Below are positions 9,027-17,550 of a stretch of 64,000 nt of DNA, piece after piece. The stretch is from NCBI GenBank assembly GCA_036678685.1, contig JAZIHH010000028.1, forward strand, positions 62,001 to 126,000, given 5' to 3'. Source of the DNA: JAZIHH01 sp036678685 (GTDB lineage: Bacteria > Bacillota > UBA4882 > UBA10575). The notes below the pieces were generated by a model. It did not search any database, was not told the origin of the DNA, and saw only the letters and a list, made by a program, of their open reading frames with translations. The first letter of the stretch is position 1. Every line of letters begins with the position of its first letter. The position numbers and the translations under genes were made by a program.

Positions 9027-9678
9027 TAGTGCTAATCTTGATGAGATACGAGAAGCGTTTAAACTTCCATTTATTTCGGGCGTAACTACTAATACACGGG
9101 AAATAGCTTATCATGGATGGCCTGATCTAATAGATTATTTGAAAGAATTAAGGAGTATTGCAAAAGGCATAGTACATATACAAGTAACAACTGTTAATAG
9201 TGCTGAAATGGTAAAAGAGGGCAAGGCGATAGCTGAGGTTATTAATGATGTAAGAATAAAAATACCTGTAACAATTGATGGCCTTGAAGCAATAAAAATA
9301 CTTGCAAATGAAGGAATAGAGGTAGCCGCAACAGCCGTAAATACAGTTGCTATGGGAATATTAGCAGCGAAAATGGGAGCAAAAAGCGTTATATCGTATT
9401 ATGGTGTACTAGAAGACTTCGAGGAAGATTCAGAAGATCTTTTGCTATGTACTAAGAAAGCATTTCAAACCTATAATTATGATACGGAAGTCTGCTTTTT
9501 TGCGAGAAATTCTAAACAAGTTAAAAAAGGCATTAAATCTGGTGCAGATGCCTGTATTATGTCCCTAGAGGGCCTTAAGTCCTTGTTTGAACACCCAATG
9601 TCAATAATAGAGGTTGGAAAAATGAATTCTGAATTTGATAGAAAATATTCAGGTAAAACCTTGTATGAGCTCATATGA
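9010..9678 (+). CDS. Divergent transaldolase/FSA-like protein, copy 2
   Basis: A 222-residue paralogue overlapping the end of copy 1 by 17 bases. Asp6 (LIDSANLDEI), GVTTN and Lys84 (VRIKIPVT) align exactly with copy 1, so Schiff-base chemistry looks possible. The phosphate pocket is altered: the conserved Pro-Phe-x-Gly-Arg becomes SYYGVL (Arg lost; Tyr now at the FSA tyrosine position), and the TASVR serine becomes FFARN (Ser lost). The next Pro after GVTTN is Thr. A substrate lacking the usual phosphate, or a regulatory or partner role, is inferred. ATG 9010 gives the family N-terminus; ATG 9004 is an alternative nearer the GAAAGGA. Confidence 0.8.
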   Translation: MQFLIDSANLDEIREAFKLPFISGVTTNTREIAYHGWPDLIDYLKELRSIAKGIVHIQVTTVNSAEMVKEGKAIAEVINDVRIKIPVTIDGLEAIKILANEGIEVAATAVNTVAMGILAAKMGAKSVISYYGVLEDFEEDSEDLLLCTKKAFQTYNYDTEVCFFARNSKQVKKGIKSGADACIMSLEGLKSLFEHPMSIIEVGKMNSEFDRKYSGKTLYELI

Positions 9679-10139
9679 GTTATGGAGATGCCAAAACAGC
9701 TAGGATGTCAATACAAGGACTGAAGCCCATTCCAATAAGAACTATTTGCTTTGTGTTAGTGTAAAATTTAGCGGGGTTTTTCCGGGAGGGGCAACGAATT
9801 ACGACTCTACCTCCGGGATAAACTCCCGCCTTAGCTTTATGCATCGGTAAAGAGGCGTACCTGCTTGACCATTAACCCTGGATATCTGAGAGATGGAATT
9901 TACTCCTGCAAATGGTTAGTCTAAATTCCACCTCTGGTTCACCGTGTTAAAACTTAACAGGTTTGCGCCTCTTATCGATTATATTTTATCCGAGAAGGAG
10001 AAAGTCATCAAAAATCGGTTAAACTGGAAGTTACTTTTTAAATGACAGCATTGTAATTGCACTCCGTATTACTTTTGAAAGAAACCGCCATAGGTTATGT
10101 GCGTGGAAAAGGGGTATGGTCACATAGTTAAATTAATAG
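9679..10139. ncRNA. Gene-free gap with a strongly foldable putative structured RNA
   Basis: No ORF is credible. 9768-9834 forms a two-tier hairpin: GCGGGG near 9768 pairs with CTCCCGC near 9825, and CCGGGAGG near 9782 with CCTCCGGG near 9811. 9843-9979 closes on itself: ATCG 9843-9846/CGAT 9976-9979, AAGAGGCG 9850-9857/CGCCTCTT 9966-9973, CCTG 9860-9863/CAGG 9958-9961. Inside are TGGAATTTA 9894-9902/TAAATTCCA 9922-9930, AACC/GGTT and a GTTAA/TTAAC hairpin. It lies upstream of the promoter at 10140, so it is not simply the leader of the next operon. Which strand is transcribed is not shown. I do not recognise a named family. Confidence 0.45.
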
Positions 10140-10168
10140 TTGACATCTATCACTCAAAATGTTAGAAT
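10140..10168 (+). promoter_or_regulatory. Sigma-A-type promoter of the 2-oxoacid dehydrogenase operon
   Basis: TTGACA (10140-10145), 17-base spacer, TAGAAT (10163-10168). It sits 80 bases before the E2 start and is the only convincing promoter in front of the operon. Confidence 0.7.
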
Positions 10169-10248
10169 ATAACTAAAAAATGCTATTATATATCATCATA
10201 TGCAATAAATTTTGACATGGCACATTTTAGAATGAAGGGAGCAGGAAA

Positions 10249-11499
10249 ATGGCGACGCCAGTAGTCATGCCTAAACAGGGACAGTCGGTGGAGAGTTGTC
10301 TCATAACCAAGTGGTACAAGAAACCCGGCGACCGGGTCCGCAAAGGGGATCTCTTGTTCTCTTATGAGACGGACAAGGCCTCCTTTGAAGAAGAAGCCGA
10401 GACTGAGGGAGTGCTTTTGGCGGTATTTTTCTCCGAAGGCGAAGAGGTGCCGGTGATGACCACCGTCGGCGTGATCGGAGAGGAAGGAGAAGACGCCGCG
10501 GAATTCGACCCGCGGGGCCGGGACGGGAAAACCCCCGCTGAAGAAGGGAAAGAAACCACCCCGGGGACGGCAGGGGATGCCTCCCCGCCACCGGAAGCAC
10601 CGGAGCAGCGGTCAATAGGGGATAAACAAGGGGAGAGGGAAGAGGAAAGAATAAAAATTTCGCCCCGGGCCCGGAATTTGGCTGCCCAAAGAGGCGTGGA
10701 CTACCGGCGGGCTACCCCTACCGGGCCGCAGGGACGGATTATTGCCCGGGATATTGCCGCCCTATCTGTGGAGCTTCCGGGAGCAGAGGCGCCGCCGCTC
10801 CAGGCGGGCGGGGACTTTGAAGAAGTGGAATTCTCCTCCGCCCGGAAATTGATTGCCCGGAGAATGCATGCTTCGCTCAGCGAGTCCGCCCAGGTTACGT
10901 TGCACACTTCCTTTGATGCCTCGTCTTTAATCGCCCTGCGCAAGGAGATAAAGAAAGATCCTGAAAGGCTTGGGCATATCACTTTCACCGATATGATTGT
11001 CTATGCCGTGGCCAGGACAATCCGGAATTACCCGGAATTAAACGCCCATATCCTGGGGGATAAGTTGCGCCTTTTCCGGCGGGTCCATTTGGGTGTGGCG
11101 GTAGATACGGAGCGGGGACTTTTGGTGCCTACCCTCTTTGACGCCGACCGGAAGACCCTGGTGGAAACAGCGGTTGAACTAAAACGACTGGCCAAAGAGT
11201 GCCGGGAGGGGACGATTAATCCTGATTATTTAACCGGCGCCGGCTTTACCATTACCAACCTTGGCGCTTTAGGCATTGAATCTTTTACCCCCGTTATCAA
11301 TCCGCCGCAAACCGGTATTTTGGGGGTTAATGCCATAACCTGGAGAATCAAGGAGGACAAAGGGGAATATCTTCACTATCCGGCGATGGGATTGTCCCTC
11401 ACCTTTGACCACCGTGCTCTGGACGGGGCGCCGGCTGCCCGGTTTTTACAGGAACTGAAAGAGAACCTGGAAAAATTTATTTTCCTGTTATGTAAATAA
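10249..11499 (+). CDS. Dihydrolipoamide acyltransferase, E2 component of a 2-oxoacid dehydrogenase
   Basis: A 416-residue E2. Residues ~3-77 are a lipoyl domain with the lipoylated Lys43 in ETDKAS; an acidic/proline linker follows; ~131-168 is the peripheral-subunit-binding domain (ISPRARNLAAQRGVDY); ~190-416 is the acyltransferase core with the active-site FDHRALDGAPAARF near the end. It forms the multimeric core that accepts the acyl group from E1 and passes it to CoA. ATG follows AAGGGAG. Gene order is E2, fused E1, DeoR regulator, E3. Pyruvate is the likely substrate but acetoin or branched-chain acids cannot be ruled out. Confidence 0.9.
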   Translation: MATPVVMPKQGQSVESCLITKWYKKPGDRVRKGDLLFSYETDKASFEEEAETEGVLLAVFFSEGEEVPVMTTVGVIGEEGEDAAEFDPRGRDGKTPAEEGKETTPGTAGDASPPPEAPEQRSIGDKQGEREEERIKISPRARNLAAQRGVDYRRATPTGPQGRIIARDIAALSVELPGAEAPPLQAGGDFEEVEFSSARKLIARRMHASLSESAQVTLHTSFDASSLIALRKEIKKDPERLGHITFTDMIVYAVARTIRNYPELNAHILGDKLRLFRRVHLGVAVDTERGLLVPTLFDADRKTLVETAVELKRLAKECREGTINPDYLTGAGFTITNLGALGIESFTPVINPPQTGILGVNAITWRIKEDKGEYLHYPAMGLSLTFDHRALDGAPAARFLQELKENLEKFIFLLCK

Positions 11500-11536
11500 C
11501 AGATCTACTAAAGATTTTGGAAGGGAGACGGCAAAG

Positions 11537-14008
11537 ATGGCGAAAGCCTTGTTTATTGATCCTAAGGAAGCACGGAAAAGCGGGGAAATAACTTTTACGA
11601 ATATTCCGGTTAACAAGTACCAAAAGAGCCTGAAAGAAGAACAGGAGAGGTTTAGCCGGGATGATTTATTCCGTATCTACCGGGATATGGCGATAATCCG
11701 GGAGTTTGAGAATATGTTGTATGTTATTAAGACCACCGGCGAGTACCATGGGATCAAGTACGATTATCCCGGCCCGGCTCATCTCTCCATCGGCCAGGAA
11801 GCTGCGGCCGTAGGCCAGGCCTATCTTCTGGATAAAGATGACTACATCTTCGGCTCGCACCGGAGTCACGGCGAGATTTTGGCTAAGGGATTATCGGCCA
11901 TAGAAAAAATGAGCCCGCAAGACCTCTATGGAATTATGGAGAAATATTTTGACGGAGAAATTCTTAAGGTCATTGAAGGGCAAAATAAACGGAAAGCGAA
12001 TATAAAGGAAACGGCGGTCAAATTCCTGCTCTACGGAACCCTGGCGGAGATTTTTGGCCGGAGAACCGGGTTCCAAAGGGGATTGGGCGGCTCGATGCAT
12101 GTGTTTTTTACCCCCTTTGGCATCTATCCCAACAACGCCATCGTAGGAGGATCGGCCGGGATCGCCCTCGGCGCCGCCCTTAATAAAAAGATTAACCGGA
12201 AAAAAGGAATCGTCATTGCCAACATCGGCGACGGAGCTTTGGGATGCGGCCCGGTCTGGGAGGCCATGAACATGGCGGCGATGGGCCAGTTCTGGAAGTT
12301 ATGGGAAGGAGAGTACCGCGGCGGGTTGCCGCTCATCTTTAATTTCTTCAACAACCATTACGGAATGGGCGGACAAACGGCCGGGGAAACCATGGGTTTT
12401 GAGATGCTGGCCCGGGTGGGGGCGGGTATTAACCCGGAACAGATGCATGTGGAGCGGGTGGACGGTTTTAACCCGCTGGCCGTCATTGACGCGATGCGGA
12501 GGAAAATTGAGATTTTGGAAGAAAAAAAGGGCCCGGTCTTGCTTGATGTGGTAACCTACCGTTTTGTCGGCCATTCACCGTCCGACGCTTCAACTTACCG
12601 GACGAAAGAAGAAATCCAGGCCTGGCAGGAGCAGGACCCCTTGCTGACCTACAAGGAAGAATTGCTCCAGGCCGGACTGGCGACCGAAGACGATTTCCGG
12701 GAAACTCACGAGTATATCAGGGAGTTGCTTGACGAAATCCTGCGCCTGGCGGTGGACGAAAAAATTTCCCCCCGGTTTGACCTGGAGAAAAACCCCAACC
12801 TTATCGGTGAGTACATGTTTTCCAATGAACGGGTGGAAAAGTTCGACGACCGCCCTTGTGAAGTGTTAATACCCAAGGAAGAAAACCCCCGCCTGCAACA
12901 GATTAAGAGAAAAATCCGGACGGGGATAAAAGACGGTCAACCGGTGGCCAAGAGCAAAACCTATCAACTGAGGGACGGAATTTTCGAGGCCCTGCTTGAT
13001 AAGTTTTATACGGATCCGACGTTGATTGCTTTCGGCGAGGACAACAGGGACTGGGGTGGGGCCTTTGCCGTTTACCGGGGTTTGACGGAAGCCCTTCCCT
13101 ACCACCGGCTTTTTAATACACCCATCTCCGAAGCGGCGATTGTGGCCTCCGGCGTCGGTTACGCCATGACCGGGGGAAGAGTGGTGGTGGAATTGATGTA
13201 CACCGATTTTCTAGGCCGGGCCGGCGACGAAGTTTTTAACCAGCTTGCCAAGTGGCAGGCGATGAGCGCCGGTCAGCTGAAGATGCCGGTAATATTAAGA
13301 GTATCGGTCGGTTCCAAATACGGGGCCCAGCACTCCCAGGACTGGACATCTCTGGTTGCCCACATTCCCGGTTTAAAAGTAGTCTTTCCCGCCACCCCTT
13401 ATGACGCCAAGGGTTTAATGAACAGCGCTTTAATGGGAACCGATCCGGTGATCTTCTTCGAGAGCCAGAGAATTTATGATATAGGGGAGATGTTCCACCC
13501 GGGGGGTGTGCCGGAAGGATATTACGAGGTACCCATCGGCGAGCCCGACTGCAAGCGGGAAGGTAAGGATCTGACCATTCTGACCGTGGGCGCCACGCTT
13601 TACCGCGCCTTGGAAGCAGCGGAGATCCTGGAGAAGAGATACGGAATTGAGGCTGAGATCATCGACGCCCGTTCCCTGGTGCCTTTTAACTACCAACCGG
13701 TCCTTGACTCCGTGGCCAAGACCGGCCGCATCATCCTGACCGGTGATGCCTGCGAACGCGGATCCTTCTTAAAAGAGATGGCGCAGACCATCAGCGAACT
13801 CGCCTTTGATTACCTGGACGCTCCTCCGGTAGTGGTCGGCGCCAGGAATTGGATTGTCCCGGCCCATGAATTGGAAAGATACTTCTTCCCCCAACCGGAA
13901 TGGATAATCGATGCGGTTCATGAAAGAATCCTTCCCCTTTCGGGGCATACACCGGCGACTGATTTTTCTCTGAGCGGGCAAATCGCCAGAAACAGAATGG
14001 GGGTATAG
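11537..14008 (+). CDS. Fused E1 alpha-beta subunit, thiamine-diphosphate-dependent 2-oxoacid dehydrogenase
   Basis: An 823-residue single chain joining E1-alpha (about 35-430) and E1-beta (about 470-800), normally separate proteins. The alpha half has PGPAHLSIGQEA, GSHRSHGEILAKG and the ThDP/Mg motif GDGALGCGPVWEAMNMAA...NN. The beta half has IAFGEDNRDWGGAF, NTPISEAAIVASGVGYAM and a transketolase C-terminal domain (EAEIIDARSLVPFN). It decarboxylates the 2-oxoacid and acylates E2 lipoate. ATG lies after GGGAGACGG, 37 bases past the E2 stop. Fused alpha-beta E1s are known but less common. Downstream is an embedded DeoR regulator, then E3. Confidence 0.9.
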   Translation: MAKALFIDPKEARKSGEITFTNIPVNKYQKSLKEEQERFSRDDLFRIYRDMAIIREFENMLYVIKTTGEYHGIKYDYPGPAHLSIGQEAAAVGQAYLLDKDDYIFGSHRSHGEILAKGLSAIEKMSPQDLYGIMEKYFDGEILKVIEGQNKRKANIKETAVKFLLYGTLAEIFGRRTGFQRGLGGSMHVFFTPFGIYPNNAIVGGSAGIALGAALNKKINRKKGIVIANIGDGALGCGPVWEAMNMAAMGQFWKLWEGEYRGGLPLIFNFFNNHYGMGGQTAGETMGFEMLARVGAGINPEQMHVERVDGFNPLAVIDAMRRKIEILEEKKGPVLLDVVTYRFVGHSPSDASTYRTKEEIQAWQEQDPLLTYKEELLQAGLATEDDFRETHEYIRELLDEILRLAVDEKISPRFDLEKNPNLIGEYMFSNERVEKFDDRPCEVLIPKEENPRLQQIKRKIRTGIKDGQPVAKSKTYQLRDGIFEALLDKFYTDPTLIAFGEDNRDWGGAFAVYRGLTEALPYHRLFNTPISEAAIVASGVGYAMTGGRVVVELMYTDFLGRAGDEVFNQLAKWQAMSAGQLKMPVILRVSVGSKYGAQHSQDWTSLVAHIPGLKVVFPATPYDAKGLMNSALMGTDPVIFFESQRIYDIGEMFHPGGVPEGYYEVPIGEPDCKREGKDLTILTVGATLYRALEAAEILEKRYGIEAEIIDARSLVPFNYQPVLDSVAKTGRIILTGDACERGSFLKEMAQTISELAFDYLDAPPVVVGARNWIVPAHELERYFFPQPEWIIDAVHERILPLSGHTPATDFSLSGQIARNRMGV

Positions 14009-14031
14009 GGAGGTATAAAAGGAGGAGTATT

Positions 14032-14799
14032 GTGGTTAAAAAGAGAAAAGAACGGATCCGGTTATTATTGGAGGAAAAAGGCGAGATCCAGCTTCAAGAA
14101 CTAAAAGAATTATTTCCCGAGGTCTCGCTGATGACTCTCCGGCGGGACCTGATCAGCCTGGAAAAAGAGGGCAGTGTCATCCGTACCTACGGCGGGGCGG
14201 TAAGTGTAAAAAAACTGGCGGGCAACGGAGAAGAAGATCCCTACAATGTCCGGGAAGTAGAAAATGTGGAAGCGAAAATAAAAATTGCCGAAAAAGCCGT
14301 AAAACTGGTAGAAAAAGGCCGGTCCCTCTATTTTGATTCCGGCACCACCCTGATGTGTCTCGCCAGGATCCTGCCGGATGAGAACTTCACCATTTTAACC
14401 AGTGGTTTGAATATCGCCCTGGAGCTTTTAAAAAGAACGAAACCGTCGGTCATGACTTTAGGCGGACAAGTCAACCGGAACACCTATTCCGTCTCCGGGC
14501 CGGGTGCCGCCGGTTTGTTGGATAACTTCAACATTGACCTGGCTTTCATGGCCGCCTCCGGCTTTTCCGTGGACCGGGGATTTACCGTGGCCAATGTCTA
14601 TGAAGGCGAATTAAAGAAAAAAGTGATTAAACGGGCGAAAAAAGTCATTCTCCTGCTTGACAGCAGTAAAATCAATAAAGATTTGCCCTTTACCTTTGCC
14701 GGGCTCGAGGATATTACCATTTTGGTTTCGGAAAAATCTTTACCGCCGGAGGTGGAAAAAGCGGCCAAAAAATTCAATGTGCAGACGATCTACGGGTAA
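14032..14799 (+). CDS. DeoR-family transcriptional regulator
   Basis: A 255-residue DeoR repressor: N-terminal winged helix (RIRLLLEEKGEIQLQELKEL, then LMTLRRDLISLEKEG and RTYGGAV), followed by the DeoRC sugar-phosphate-sensing domain with its conserved DSGTTLM (residues ~102-108), ILTSGLNIALEL and DSSKI. Start is GTG 14032 after GGAGGAG. It is embedded between E1 and E3, so it is co-transcribed with the operon it may control. DeoR proteins typically sense a phosphorylated sugar intermediate, which would link the dehydrogenase complex to glycolytic state; that is inference. No clear operator was identified. Confidence 0.9.
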   Translation: MVKKRKERIRLLLEEKGEIQLQELKELFPEVSLMTLRRDLISLEKEGSVIRTYGGAVSVKKLAGNGEEDPYNVREVENVEAKIKIAEKAVKLVEKGRSLYFDSGTTLMCLARILPDENFTILTSGLNIALELLKRTKPSVMTLGGQVNRNTYSVSGPGAAGLLDNFNIDLAFMAASGFSVDRGFTVANVYEGELKKKVIKRAKKVILLLDSSKINKDLPFTFAGLEDITILVSEKSLPPEVEKAAKKFNVQTIYG

Positions 14800-14931
14800 A
14801 CGGCAGGCGGAAAGGAGTAATATTTTATCCCCTTGGTCCCATCGGCGAAAGTTTGGAAGCCTGGTCGAAGCGCCGGCTTATTACTTGCTAAAATCAAGTG
14901 ATTTCTTAACAGGACAAAGGAGGCGTTATGC

Positions 14932-16287
14932 ATGTACGATCTGGTCGTAATCGGGGCCGGCCCCGGCGGTTACGTGGCCGCGATCCGGGCCGCGCAGGGC
15001 GGAGCGAAAGTTGCGTTAATAGAACAGGATGAAGTGGGCGGGGTTTGCCTGAACCGGGGGTGCATCCCCACCAAAACACTCCTCCACAGCGCCGGTTTAT
15101 ACCAAAGTATTAAAAAGGCCGCGGAATTCGGCGTTACTGTTTCCACCCCGACAGTTGACTTTGCTCGGATGAACAGCAGGAAAGAGCAAGTGGTAAAGAC
15201 CCTGGTGGGAGGGATCCAATGGCTGTTAAAGAAGAACAAAGTGCAGCTGATCAAGGGCAAAGCCCAGTTGGAATCGGCTAAAGAGATCAGGGTTAATGAG
15301 GAAATAATTAAAAGCGAGAATCTTATCATTGCCGTGGGCTCCTCCCCCGCGCTTCTCCCCATCCCCGGCGCGGACGATCCCGCCGTCATCACCAGTGATG
15401 AGGCCCTGAGCCTTGACTGGCTGCCGGCTTCCCTGGCGATCATCGGCGGCGGGGTAATCGGGGTGGAGATGGCCTTTTTGTTCCAGAGTCTTGGTTGCGC
15501 GGTTACCATTATCGAGCTTATGGACAGGTTAGTGCCCATGTTCGATGCGGAGGTTTCCAAAACACTTACCGAGATCCTTGTAAAAAACGGAATTACCGTT
15601 TACACCAACGCACGGGTGGAAGCGATTGAAGAGGGAGTAATATCCTACAGGTATAACGGCAACCTTGAACATCTCGCGCCGGAAAAAATTCTGATGGCGG
15701 TGGGGCGGCGTTCAAACGGGCTCTCGCTCGACTTGGACAAAGTCGGGATTAAACATGAAAAAGGGGTAATCGCGACCGATAATCGCCTCCGCACCTCGGT
15801 TCCCAATATCTACGCCATCGGGGACGTCAACGGCAAGTATATGTTGGCCCATGTCGCTTCCGCCGAAGGGATCGTCGCCGTGGAAAACATCCTGGGCCGT
15901 TCCTGTGAGATGAGCTACGAAGCCGTCCCGCAGTGCATTTACACCCAGCCGGAGGTGGCCGCGGTCGGCTTAACCCAGGAAGAAGCGGAAAAAGAGGGCT
16001 ACCGGATTAAGGTAAGTAAGATTCCGCTGCTCGCCAACGGGAAGGCCTTGGCCGTCGGGGAGACCAAAGGCTTTATCAAGATGATTGCCGACCTTGACAC
16101 GGAGCAAATTTTGGGGGCGCATATTATCGCGCCTTCCGCCACGGACATGATTGCGCAGGTTTGTCAGATGATCGCGTTGAAAAACCCCGCCGGGGAACTG
16201 GCAAAGGTGATCTATCCCCATCCCACTGTCTCCGAGATCATCGCCGAAGCCACCCACGGGATAGTCGATCGTCCCATTCATATCTGA
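14932..16287 (+). CDS. lpdA: Dihydrolipoamide dehydrogenase, E3 component
   Basis: A 451-residue FAD disulfide reductase. It shows the FAD-binding GAGPGGYVAAIRAA, redox disulfide GGVCLNRGCIPTK, NAD-binding GGGVIGVEMAF, second FAD motif TSVPNIYAIGDV and the C-terminal catalytic HPTVSE. It reoxidises E2 lipoamide with NAD+. It has no N-terminal lipoyl domain. ATG 14932 follows AAAGGAGG. The 132 bases between the DeoR gene and this start hold a GGAAAGGAG and a short ORF-like stretch without a standard start; nothing definite. Last gene of the operon, closed by a strong terminator. Confidence 0.93.
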   Translation: MYDLVVIGAGPGGYVAAIRAAQGGAKVALIEQDEVGGVCLNRGCIPTKTLLHSAGLYQSIKKAAEFGVTVSTPTVDFARMNSRKEQVVKTLVGGIQWLLKKNKVQLIKGKAQLESAKEIRVNEEIIKSENLIIAVGSSPALLPIPGADDPAVITSDEALSLDWLPASLAIIGGGVIGVEMAFLFQSLGCAVTIIELMDRLVPMFDAEVSKTLTEILVKNGITVYTNARVEAIEEGVISYRYNGNLEHLAPEKILMAVGRRSNGLSLDLDKVGIKHEKGVIATDNRLRTSVPNIYAIGDVNGKYMLAHVASAEGIVAVENILGRSCEMSYEAVPQCIYTQPEVAAVGLTQEEAEKEGYRIKVSKIPLLANGKALAVGETKGFIKMIADLDTEQILGAHIIAPSATDMIAQVCQMIALKNPAGELAKVIYPHPTVSEIIAEATHGIVDRPIHI

Positions 16288-16321
16288 ACAACGGGACTGC
16301 CCGATTACCTTGGGGGAGCAG

Positions 16322-16359
16322 AAAAAACCGTTCTCCTTGGCCCAGGAGAACGGTTTTTT
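16322..16359. terminator. Bidirectional intrinsic terminator
   Basis: AAAAAACCGTTCTCCT (16322-16337) pairs perfectly with 16344-16359 around TGGCCC. It has T-runs on both strands, so it serves the plus-strand lpdA and the convergent minus-strand glycosyltransferase. Confidence 0.9.
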
Positions 16360-16401
16360 GCTTGGCCCTTTCTTTTTAGCCGCCGGTTCTTCCGCTTCTT
16401 T

Positions 16402-17550
16402 TCAGTTGATTCCGCGGACAGGCAGAATACGCCCTTTCCAAGAGGCTTTGCCTCTCATCGTCAGGAACATGGAGCGGAAAAAGATAAAAATAGAGAGGGC
16501 GCTGATCAGCGGATAGAGAAAAGTGGCCGCCTGCGGTTGACGAAAACGGAAATTGGCCATTCCCCAGGAGGCCAAGGCCAGCAAGACAGCGATCAAGGCC
16601 CGCCGGACAAGGAAACGGGGTAGAACTGTGGCCGTGGCTCTTAACAGCAGCAGCGGGGGAAAACAAAACATTACCGCCAAAAGCAGGCTGAAGAGGAAAA
16701 TCAGCATCACCCGGTAGTTGAGCGCCCCGAAAATACTTTTGCTGAGCCCGTTCACGGCCTCGGCCAAACTGGTATACATGCGGCACCGGGTCACTTCCCC
16801 GGCGTCAACCAGACGCCAGCGAAGCCCATTGGCTTTGATCAGTCTCCCCAGGGCCATGTCTTCGCAGACCTGGTCCCTTACGGCGTTATGCCCGTCAATC
16901 CGTTCATAGCCGTCCCGTTTGAAAAGAAGCAACTGTCCGATCGTAAGGGAAAGGCCGGGCCAGGGCAAGGCAAAAGCCAGGGGCAGGGGCAGGGCCGCAA
17001 ACATCCCCCACGTGATCAAAGGGACCGTCAGCAGTTCGCTGAGGGTTTCCACTTTTTCGTGGGGGATGCCGGAAAGCAGGTCCGCTTGGTAAAATAAAGC
17101 GGCGTCTATTGCCGAGCGCAGCATGACCGGTTCATGGACCGTATCGGCGTCCACAAAAAGCAAGTACTCGCCCCGGGCTTTTTGGGACAATTGGTGACAG
17201 GCCCAGCATTTACCGACCCAACCCGGCGGCGGCGGGGTCCCTTTCATCAAGTGCAGGTGGTTCTTCCCCTTGGCCAGCCGGGAGAGAATCTGCCAGGTCC
17301 CGTCGGTACTTTCATCATCCAGGACAATTATTTCGTAGTGGGGATATTCTTGAGCCAGGAGGGATTCGATACATTCTTTAATGTTGCGTTCCTCATTACG
17401 CGCGGGAACCAAGACGGAAACAAAAGGATAATTCCGGGCACGGGGAAACCGGCCCAGTCTTCGTAAAGAGAAATAGTTGATCACCTGAACAAGGAGCAAA
17501 TAGGACAGGGCAAAAAGAGCGAGTGAAAGTAAACGGCTGGTTAAATACAT
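16402..17550 (-). CDS. Membrane glycosyltransferase family 2 (CrtQ/HpnB-like)
   Basis: A 382-residue GT-A glycosyltransferase with one N-terminal membrane helix and a C-terminal hydrophobic region of three to four helices. Residues ~42-240 carry SVLVPARNEERNIKECIES, VLDDESTDGTW, the DXD-like metal motif LFVDADT and a later CEDMALG. It resembles glycosyltransferases that decorate membrane lipids or carotenoids (4,4'-diaponeurosporenoate or hopanoid types). The sugar donor and acceptor cannot be read from sequence. Its ATG overlaps the end of plsY by 10 bases, so the pair is translationally coupled, which supports a lipid role. Confidence 0.82.
   Translation of the reverse strand: MYLTSRLLSLALFALSYLLLVQVINYFSLRRLGRFPRARNYPFVSVLVPARNEERNIKECIESLLAQEYPHYEIIVLDDESTDGTWQILSRLAKGKNHLHLMKGTPPPPGWVGKCWACHQLSQKARGEYLLFVDADTVHEPVMLRSAIDAALFYQADLLSGIPHEKVETLSELLTVPLITWGMFAALPLPLAFALPWPGLSLTIGQLLLFKRDGYERIDGHNAVRDQVCEDMALGRLIKANGLRWRLVDAGEVTRCRMYTSLAEAVNGLSKSIFGALNYRVMLIFLFSLLLAVMFCFPPLLLLRATATVLPRFLVRRALIAVLLALASWGMANFRFRQPQAATFLYPLISALSIFIFFRSMFLTMRGKASWKGRILPVRGIN

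Noticed and set aside
14800..14931. Short gene between the DeoR and E3 genes
   Set aside because: A protein-like stretch follows GGAAAGGAG but has no ATG, GTG or TTG start at a suitable place and only about 24 codons.
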